A stretch of DNA of 64,000 bases from assembly GCA_021399435.1 (NCBI GenBank), contig JAJTUP010000017.1, positions 186,001-250,000 on the forward strand, in the 5' to 3' direction. Within the stretch, counting starts at the first letter, position 1. Each line of letters starts with the position of its first letter. Source of the stretch: Diaporthe sp. PMI_573 (lineage: Eukaryota; Ascomycota; Sordariomycetes; Diaporthales; Diaporthaceae). Made by a program: the position numbers and the translations under genes. The notes beneath the pieces are model-generated. The model was given only the letters and a program-made list of their open reading frames with translations, was not told the DNA's origin and made no database searches. Of the stretch, positions 32,790-42,044 are shown piece after piece.

Positions 32790-33885
32790 ATGAAGTTCAG
32801 GACGCTCCTTGCCAACTGCGCCGGCCTGGCCTTGGTGTCGCAGGCGGCCTTTGCACACGAAAAGTGCGGATCGAGCGACCCGGAGCCCGAGGCGCTCGAG
32901 GCGGCGGCCAGGCTCCGCGATGCTCAGCGGGCCGAGGGCAGCGTGCTGCGGAGGCGCGACGAAGGCGAGGAGGGCCTGCTTATCACGACGTACGTGCACG
33001 TCGTCGAGGACCAGCAGCACGCCGGGTTCGTGACGGACGTGATGATCACCGATCAGGTATGGACACACATACACATACATACACAGATACATACACACAC
33101 GCGCCATGCAATATCCAAAAAACGGCTAATTAACTCACGCGCAACAATCAGATGAGGGTCCTAAACGAGACATACGCGCCGCACGGGATCCAGTTCACGG
33201 TAGCAGCCATCTCGCACAGCGTCAACGACAGCTGGACGACGCAGGCGCGGATCCGCGATAAGGCCCTCGCCCTCCGGCGTGGCGGTTACGACGACCTGAA
33301 CCTGTACCTCGACACGGGCCTCATGACCAACCCCGGGTCCGCGACAGGGCTGTGCAGCTTCCCCGTCTCGGACCCCGGGGCCACGGGGATCAACGGGACG
33401 TCGTGGCTCGTGTGGGACGGGTGCTTCGTCAGCCCCGGGACGATGCCCGGTGGTCCGGGCGTCCCCTGGGACGCAGGGGATAATAAGGGCAAGACTGCTA
33501 CGCATGAGGTTGGCCACTGGCTGGGGCTTTTTCATGTTTTTGATGGGTTTGATTGTGGCGGGGAGGGGGACTTGATTGATGATACGCCTGCTACTAGTGT
33601 TGCTACTGTTGGGTGTCCTGTTAGGCAGGACTCTTGTCCTGATCTGCCTGGGCTGGATCCTGTTCATAATTATATGGACTATGCTAGCCATGACTGGTAT
33701 GTAATACGGTTTAGTGTTGTGCCAGGTCCTTTCTTTTTTTTTTTTTCTTTTCTTTTTTTTCTCGGTGTTGTTGTTTCTTCCCCTGGTCATATACATGCTG
33801 ACAACACCCCAGTATTACCGAGTTCACGCCTTTGCAGGAGGAGCGCATGTATCGGTCCTTCAACACCCTGAGGCGGGGCAAGTAA
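32790..33885 (+). CDS. Secreted M43-type zinc metalloprotease (MEP1-like), three exons
   Basis: Extracellular zinc protease of about 294 residues; exons 32790-33056, 33152-33696 and 33813-33885, all in phase. Residues 1-22 are a signal peptide ending in Ala-Phe-Ala. A short propeptide includes a basic LRRRDE site that a Kex2-like protease could cut. The catalytic motif is HEVGHWLGLFH (His207, Glu208, His211, His217), the extended HExxHxxGxxH of metzincins, and a Met-turn NYMDYASHD follows. Cysteines in the C-terminal half (GFDCGG, GCPVRQDSCPD and the last exon) fit the disulfides of the family. The closest known type is the fungal pregnancy-associated plasma protein-A/ulilysin group, such as MEP1. 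Intron 1 carries CA repeats and intron 2 a long T/C tract. The likely role is extracellular protein breakdown. Confidence 0.93.
33730..33763 (+). repeat. Poly-T/C tract in the last intron of the metalloprotease gene
   Basis: A near-homopolymeric T run broken by a few C lies in intron 2 (33697-33812). It may serve as an extended polypyrimidine tract, although it sits well upstream of the acceptor. Confidence 0.8.
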
Positions 33886-36800
33886 GGTGTCAATGGTACA
33901 TGTGCCATCAATATGTCTGGGTGTGACAAGGTACTAGACCGCTGCAGGGCGTCAGCATCGTGCTGCACCAGGCTCATTACAGATGCTCCTTCATATCTGT
34001 GTGATATTTTTTCACTCCTCGTCCCGTGGGAGTCCGACTGCGTACATAAGCGACCTCGTGGGATCAGTGGGATGATATGTAGGCCCTGTAATACATTTGT
34101 CACCGCTTAATTAAAAGATGCTTGAAAATTTAGACGATCCAAACTTTGCAAGGCCTACTCCATAAGGAGTTCCTTGCGGTTTGAGTGGTAATCATTGTCG
34201 AGGTTTGTCTTGGTGGCGAATACAATCACTGAAGCCTACAATGCATGCTATGCCCTGCATATATTGATTCCCCTCCTTTAGGCTCTATGCAGCAGAGGGC
34301 TCACGCCGCTGAATGACGAGGAAAACTTTGAACAGAGTGCGAAGATGTCGTCACCAAGATTCCTACGACCTCGCGCTCATGCAGGCCCATAAGTAATCCC
34401 GGCCGGCATGCCCCCAAACTCCCCTGAGTCCTACCGGAACCGTGGGGTCTCTGACTCTCTCTGACCTCGTGGCAACAGCTTCAGCCCGAGAAACGTGGCC
34501 AGGCACGCGCGTGCACCTCCGACGGCAGGCATCCTTCCCGGGAGGAGGAGGAGGAGGAGGAGGAACCGAGGCGATAAGTACATATGCGGCTCGAGGAAAC
34601 AAGACGCAACTCAGCCCTGCTCGGGTGACGGGAAAACAATTGAAGGGAAGAGCCGTCGAATTAGAATGCCTGCTCGATATTTCAATGTCGGAATACGGAA
34701 GGAGGATTCAACATCCACCGATCCCATTTGATGATTTGCGAGCCAATCACGCCTCTGCATCGCCCGGACCCAGAAGTTTGATTTCTGCGGGACGGGGGGA
34801 GGGGGCCCCTTCCATGTGTGGGTAACACACGCCGCAAAGCTGCAGCACGCCCAGACAGGATACCTCGCATCCCACAATGAATCCCACCCTCGAAAAGAAA
34901 CAGTGTCCATTTTTTTTTTTTATATCTGCACGCACAGCTCGATGCAAAGTGGCACAGCTTCCGAGCTGCCGAGCTGCCTGCATGCAAGCATGACAACAAA
35001 CTGACAAACCATCCGCAATCCTACCTGGACTACACTGCATTCGAACCCAGCCCCAGCCAGCCGGGACGCGACGTCGTAACCGTAAGACGAAGGATTGCAA
35101 TTTTTTAACTTCCGGGGAAGTCTTTGCTTCGATACCCTGCCTGCCGACACCACTCGCTTTCGCTAGAGGGGACTCAGACTCCCAGCCCGCCTGCGGCATG
35201 TTCGGTTCGGCAACCATGCGTGTGAGCTGGCTGGCTGCTCTATCTGGTTCTGCTCAGCTCAGCAGGGTCCCTTTGTCGGATCCCACACCCCTCCCGTCGC
35301 TGGCTGGCTGACTGACCTCTCTATCTGCTCAACCACGAGGAATGGCTGACGCTCGGGCAGGGGCATTACTACCCACCCCAGAAGAAGAAAAAATAAAAGG
35401 GCCAAGGCAGAGGTGACACATCGGTCCTGCAGTGAGATTAGTCAACAAGTATTGCAAATAACCGCTGGCCGTAGAGGCAGACCTTGCGAGGCGACACGTC
35501 ACAATACTGTCCAAGCACGAGCACGTGTTGTCTGTTGCGAGCAAAGTGATGCGGGCCGACCCTGCAACGTGCTGCTTGGTCTGGCCCAGGCACAACTTTC
35601 ATTGTAGACAGGCCTGGGCACTCGCAAATAGCCTTATCACTGAGAGTGCGTGTTTGTCGATACTGGTTTTGCACAGCCAGCTGGCATTACAGCCCTTGCG
35701 CTCACAACATCGAAGCCTATGGCCTCCCTACTTACTAACATGTTAGAAGGCGCCCCTACGTTCCCTTCGAGCTCGTAGCAGTACCTATGGATAAGCCCTA
35801 TGGAGGCTGACTTGTCACTAACAAAAGCAATCCTACCATGCTGCTCTTTGCTGAGCAGGAAAGCAGACACAGTGTGATGTAGCATGCACCATTGATCTTC
35901 TTCATAGCTCAACGAAGCCTGCTGTTCATCGACCGATGTAAACCAGCACTGCTTTGCAAGTCAAGCCTGAATAACACTCAATCTACTGCCGCTGTCTTTT
36001 CCCAGCCATTCTGAGACTCAATGCCAAGAAAATGCTGCTTACAGTTCAGCACCATCGCTGTCTTGAGGTTTACGGTAGCAACAGTGGCCGCTGTGGTTTG
36101 CCCCCGACGGGCTGAGGCCCTGAAAAGTTTTGCCATATCCGATGTCCGGATGGAATGTAGTAAGCCAACTCTACTCTGGAAACAGATCGCCCTTTGGTGC
36201 AGGTCTGCTTAGTCGTTCCGAGTGGGCACCATGTGGCATTAGCTGATGTTTATGTATCCCACGTGTACTTCGTCTGATCCTCGGATGCTTACCTTTCTTT
36301 TGCACACCCAGAAATGGCTTCAGTAGACCTCTCATGCTTCCCCTAGGTTAGTTGTGACTAGACACGGTCTTCCGCTATGAGGCATGCATACATGCCCTAA
36401 CCGCAACAACAGCGTGTATTTCAGCACGCCTCAACCAGAGTTGAACGTGACTGCTGTGATGTATTTTAATTTCAGTTTTGCCCTAATCCTGAAGTTGACA
36501 GAATCTATCCCTGGATGTTTATATTTGGGAACTCCTCCGGAATATTGGTGATGACGGTCCTGTTGACATCAAGACCCAGGCTAGAGTGTCAGTGCAAAAG
36601 AAAATACTCTCAAAGAGAGTTTCGGATACTATAATTGAAGTCATTGTTGTATAAAGCTTGAGTAGATCAAATCTTTAGCTGGTCCTAATACCCAATTGGA
36701 ATACATCAATCCTCTCTCGCCTACCAGCTGACAGTCATTTGAAAGACAGCTGGGCAATCAATATATTGTCTTTTTAAGGTAAGCTGAGTGAGAGCTTGAC

Positions 36801-38261
36801 GTGTTCAAGGTGTCTCGTATAAGACCAACTCAGATGAGCGAGCCTTGAGTAAATGAGATACCGCTACATGGTGATAAATGTGTGTTCTTTATTTCTATTT
36901 TAAAGGTTGGGACTTGAAATGCTCAAGCTTTGGAAGAGCACATGCTAGAGGTACAGTACTCTGTTAAAGGGTAAAAAAGAAAGATCCAAAAAAACAAAAC
37001 GGAAGAAACGGTAGCCCGTACTGTAATTGCCCATTTCTGTAATACGATGTGATACTCCGAACGACCAGCATCATATAGAGAAACACTGTGCAGTATCAAT
37101 ACGTCTCTACCTAATCACTGAATTTGCTTACCTATCAACAGCAAGCAATATGGATCGGAAGAGCAGGGGGGGGGAATTGCGCCAAATACTGGATCAAACC
37201 AGAAGGACCATTGTGCACGATTATGGAGTGCACGAGGCACGTTGGACTGAAAATGTGACGGGTTCCTACCGCATCAGATATATGCTTGGGACTACCTACT
37301 TGTCACACTCTCACTGCAGAAATAGGTTGGAAAGTCACTGTCCAAAGCCTTGCATTACGAAACTGACTTCAATTTTTTACAGAATACATTGTCTCTTGTC
37401 CTTATAGGATACTTATTGTGGTTCCGGCTTAGTAGAGGAACTAAAAGAATACAAATTTTCTATACACACGCTCACACACATATGCCGTTCTCATGCCTTC
37501 CGAGCAAAACAGAATACTAGTACGTATGTTCTTGTTGAGTATTAATGGTGTATCAATGCTTGCTTGCTTACTGTCTTTTTTGCTCCATCCCTTGCCTCTC
37601 TTGTGTTGCCGGGATCACTCTCTATGTATGTATATCCGTATCTATGTATGTAAAAGTATCCAGATGTCTGGTTTTGGGGTTGAGGCTTGTTCGTCTCGTT
37701 AAAACTCTCACCCTGACTTTTTGCAATCGTGCCCCGTGCAGGCAAGCACCCCGTGAAATCCGAGAGGACACTGTTGAAGTCCCACCAATGCCTTGCCTTG
37801 CCTTGGCTTCCCTCTGCGTCGCACCATCGGTTATGTCAGCCCTTTCTCTGACAGCTCTCTTCTCAGACGATGTCGGACACGACCAGCTTGACCTCCACCC
37901 GCACCTCCCAATGGGTTTTAGACCATATCCCGTACTGTCCCAGCCATCCGATGCCCTCCTTGCAACCAATGTCGGGTTCCACGGCGGGCGGGACACCTCT
38001 GCCCAGTCTTGAACAGGCGAGCAGAGGGCTCCGGCGAGGCCCCAGTGACCACCTGTCTCGCTCCATCTTGAAGAGCCCAATCGTCCACTGGGGGTAATGG
38101 ACCGGAAAGTCACACAATGTGATCTTGTCGCCCTTGCAGGCCACTTCGCTGACCCCATCTGTCGTACTCAGAATCGAGATGTCGGCCTCGACTCGGGTTT
38201 GCATCTCCTTTTCCTTGTCTCCCCTATACCACCAAGCATCTCTTCTTCTTCTTCCTCTCTC
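33886..38261. other. Long gene-poor spacer
   Basis: About 4.4 kb with no gene I can support. Part of it (about 36000-37500) has lower GC than its surroundings and many short open frames only, as in decayed DNA. A GGA microsatellite lies at 34541-34563. The last few hundred bases before 38261 should be the 3' UTR of the adenosine deaminase gene. Confidence 0.45.
34541..34563. repeat. GGA trinucleotide repeat
   Basis: About seven GGA units in a spacer. Confidence 0.85.
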
Positions 38262-40238
38262 TTACTCCTCGCCATACTCCTCCCCATACTCCTCACAGAT
38301 CCAAAGACAGTACTTCTCCCACATCACCCCCCACTCCTTAAGCCTCTGCGCCTTGATACCCGCCCCCAGGCTAGCCTCCTTGATGCCGCGCGCCCACTCG
38401 TCGGGGCTCTGGTCCTCAAAGCAGCTCCAGCGGATCGAGTTCTCGGCGAGGCTCCCCAGCCCCGCGAGGCCGAGGTTCTCCCAGCCTTGAAGGGCCTGCC
38501 AGAAGTCGTGGGTCATCCCCGCCGTGTCCTGGCCCAGCATGGCCGGGTCGTCGTTGCTGAGGGCGCAGGGGACGCCCCGGGCCAGGAGGGACGGTAAGGG
38601 GTGGCTCGTGATGGAGCCGCAGAGGCGTAGGACCTCGTTGGAGATGGGGCACGACTCGATCAGGATGCGGCGCTCCTTGACGAGCTCGGTCAGCAGCGGG
38701 TGCTTGTAGAGGCTGAAGCCGTGGCCGATGCGGCGCGTGCCAAGGAGCACGGCGTCGAAGAGGTTCTGGTCCGTCGCGGTGCCGTCGCCCAGCGTCTCGC
38801 CCGCGTGGAAGAAGAAGGGCATGGCGCCATCGGGGAGGCCCTCCTCGGCCAGCTGCTTGCGGAACCAGAACAGCTCTGGCAGCACGTCTGCCAGGGGGCG
38901 GCCCAGGTCCTCCTGGCCCACCAGGTCGAACCCGGACAGCAGGTGCGGGAACTCGAGCTTGGTCGTGATGGCGTGGTCCATGTTCTGCACGATCGACTTT
39001 TGGTCCCAGATCCGTAGGGACGTCCAGATCATGCGCAGGCCCCAGAACCCCTTGCCCTCCGGTGAGGCCTGGAATGCCTTGATTTCCTCGTCGATGACTG
39101 TGAACATGTGGCTGTAGTTTGACTCGGGGACTTCCTGGCCGAGGCGGTAGTAGTTGAGTGGCCAGGTGAACCTGTATATTTGTAAGCATCATATGCAAAT
39201 GATTGTGAACATTTGAAAACCGCAAGACCGGCGCAGGGGTGACCACCCACCTTATCTCCCCCCAGTACACACCGTCCTCGTAGTACTGCTTCATCATCCT
39301 CCTGAGGAACTTCCTGAAGATGGGCTCGTAGTGGATGACGGTGCCCATGATGACGAAGCACTTGGAGAACTTCCTCCAGATGTGGTCGACGCCGTGGTGC
39401 TGCTCGACGGCGTCCGTCTCGGAGATGGTGGTCTTGCTCTTCATCCAGCGGATCCAGCCCTCGCGGCCGCCGTCGGGGAAGGAGTCGGCAGCCTTCTTTA
39501 GGGGCACGAACTCGCCCGGCTTGTACTTGGCATCGTCCCAGATGGACAGGGAGGGGTTCTTCTCCTTGGCGAAGAAGCGGAAGTTGACGACGGCATCTTC
39601 CCTGGCCGCGCTGGTGCCGAGGCTGGCGTCCGGGGAGGATATGTGCATCCCCGGCTCGGACAGCAGGGTGTCGAAGACGTAGTCCAGGTCGACGATGGCG
39701 TCGAGGTGGGCGTGCAGGATGGAGCCCTTGGGCATGCGCCGCACGATGCGCCACAGCTTGGTGCGCTCCATCATGCCCTTGGCCAGGGTGAACATCATGC
39801 CGCTGTGCATGGTGCAGCCCTCGCGCACGGCCAGCTGGTCCTCATACTCGTACGTCCACAGGGTGCGCTGCTCCTCCTCGCGGATCTTTTCCACGATCCG
39901 GCATGCCTTTTGGGCGATTGGCGACAGGTTCTGGCGGAATGAGTGGTCTGGTGGGTTGGGGGCCATGCACGTTAGATTCATCATGAGGGATGATGCACAT
40001 GCATGAGCTGGAAGGAGAGGTGGGGAGGGGGGTGGTGGTAAGGAAGAGTTGGGTGGTTCTAGTGGTGGGGTACTCTTTGTGCACTTCGTCTCGTGTACAT
40101 ACCACTTCGTGATTTCTTCTCCTCTGCTATCAGGGCCTCGCGACCGGTCATGTACTTCTGAATGAAGGCATCGTCTTTGCTGGGGATCGTCTGGGCGATT
40201 TCTTCCCATTCCCCCTTGGACATGTTGGACAAAGCCAT
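38262..40238 (-). CDS. Adenosine deaminase of the ADGF/CECR1 type, three exons
   Basis: Zinc hydrolase of about 580 residues that would convert adenosine (or related nucleosides) to inosine. Minus-strand exons: 40238-40103, 39947-39251 and 39171-38262, all in phase. Metal and catalytic motifs in order: HAHLDA (first His pair), FFHAGETL (catalytic Glu context), RIGHGFSLYKHP (zinc His), ESCPISNEVL and SNDDPAMLG (metal Asp). The N-terminal part resembles the long N-terminal region of ADGF/CECR1 proteins, but no signal peptide is visible, so the enzyme is probably intracellular here, unlike secreted animal ADGF. The C-terminus ends with an EEYGE repeat encoded by a CTCCTCGCCATA-like stretch. It may act in purine salvage. 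It lies upstream of GH78 on the same strand but about 1.8 kb apart. Confidence 0.92.
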
Positions 40239-40518
40239 TATGAGAGTGGGGATGGTAATTACAAGGAAGTAGGTTGGAGAAGAATGTGAGATTGAAAGGG
40301 AGAACGAGAGTGAGAGGTTGCGAGCGTCAGAGTAAGAGAAAGAGACGCAATTGCGAAATTGCTGCTGCTGTCGACGTTGGAAATGGCCTTGAATGATGAG
40401 TCAGGTGTGTGGAAAATTTAGGCTGCTAAGTGTGGAAAGTGCCGAGGTGCCGAGATAATGATGATGTCGTGGCGACCAATTTCGTGGTTGTGGTCGACAG
40501 GAGATAGGCTAGCCAGTT

Positions 40519-40552
40519 GAGAGAGAGAGAGAGAGAGTGTGTGTGTGTGTGA
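40519..40552. repeat. Compound GA/GT microsatellite
   Basis: A GA run passes directly into a GT run, about 280 bp upstream of the adenosine deaminase start. Confidence 0.9.
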
Positions 40553-40737
40553 GTGCAAGAGCGGCAGGAAGATGTAGAGAGGCGAAGCTGGAGGATTAAC
40601 AAACAGAGGGCGACGGTGAGCCTCGGTGTTGTAGGGCGGAAGGAAGGACGGGAGGACGGTCGGTTGGTTGGTCGGTTGGACGGCTGCTCACGTCTCTATC
40701 TATATCTCTCAACCCGAGACAAGTCAAGCCAGGCGGG

Positions 40738-40780
40738 ACAGGGCAGGACAGGGCAGGACAGGGAAGGGCAGGGACAGGGA
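40738..40780. repeat. GGGCAGGACA tandem repeat
   Basis: About three copies of a 10-bp G-rich unit and degraded versions, followed by an A run at about 40791-40804. Confidence 0.85.
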
Positions 40781-42044
40781 AAAGGACGCGAAAAAAAAAA
40801 AAAGAGAACCAAAAGGAACAGACAGGGAAAAAAAGTCTATATCACAAAAGTCATAATCCCGTGCGCTGGTGCCAAGACTTCACAACATATCAGTCGGGCA
40901 GGGAGTGGGGAGATGATGGGTTCTGTTTTAGAGGGTGGGCGAGCGTCAAGTGAGCGAGTGGTGAGGTGAGGTGAGGTGTCGTGGGTTGAAATTGGGAAAA
41001 CGAGATGAGCCCTGAGATGAGGAATTCCCAGGGCCCAGTCGGGTTGAGTGACGATCCTGAAATGACCTCAGTAGCCGAATCTGGCCCAAGTGTGTGTGCA
41101 GCAGTGCAGGTTCGGGGTCGGGTTCAGGGTTCGTGGTTTGCAAGGTGTCAGGGTGTCTTGTGTGTCTTGTTCGCCCAGGCCGAAGGTGATAGAAGGTCGA
41201 AAGGGGACCCATCCACAAGTCTGATGTGCTGTGGGGACAGCCCCCCCCTCTCTCTAGGCCCTGTGGCCCTTCCCGTCACGGTTTCACCTCACACTCATAC
41301 ATACACTACTTACACGTATACACACAAGGGCACAAGGACACAAGACACACACCCACATTCGCATCCACACCTAACTGGAAGCAACCCTCGCACATGGTAT
41401 TTCTGCTGCCGGCTCCACCTCCCGCTCATGCAGGGCCATGCAAGCCATGCAGACCACGGTTGTGCCCCGGCTCAGGACCAAATTCCCGGGTTTTGGGTCG
41501 CCTGCCCCAACTACCGGATGTGTACCCGTACAGTAAGTCGGCCATGTGGCCTTGGTGCCCCTCTGCTGCCCCTCTGCCCCTGAGTTGTGTTCGATCTTGT
41601 CACCTTTGAGATGTCACATTCCACGATTTCATGGTTTCCCAGCCACAGTCTCATGGCCGTCGCCAAGTCTCATGGCCGTCGCCATCATCACAGGCCATTT
41701 TGCGATCCATCATGGTCAAGTCTATGATATGCATGCAACAGTCAACACTACGTACTTGTACACTCAAGATCCAGCCCAGCAGGTGCCGCCCTTCCGAGCT
41801 GCTCGTGCCTTGTCCCCAGCGCCCAGTGCGAACTGCGAACTGCCAACAAAGTCTCGCCAAATAGAACCGGCCCATCCGTACCACATAAAGATGTTCTCGG
41901 TCATCGCCGCGCCCTTCTATAGCTCAAGCCACATGACGCTATCGCCTCATCACATCTCCCATTCTACTTCTCCTGAGCATCACCAGACCACCAGCCACCA
42001 GCCACCACCCAGCCCACTGTATAGAACCCGAACCGAACCTTACC

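Larger units (their letters stand above)
40239..42044. other. Spacer between adenosine deaminase and rhamnosidase
   Basis: No gene is supportable. It contains GA/GT microsatellite at 40519-40552 and a GGGCAGGACA-type repeat at about 40738-40780, close to the adenosine deaminase start, so its promoter lies here. Confidence 0.5.

Noticed and set aside
38416..40209. 597-codon minus-strand frame over the adenosine deaminase gene
   Set aside because: It follows the true frame only within exon 2, runs through both introns, and its end is an Arg/Pro-rich wrong-frame translation of exon 3.
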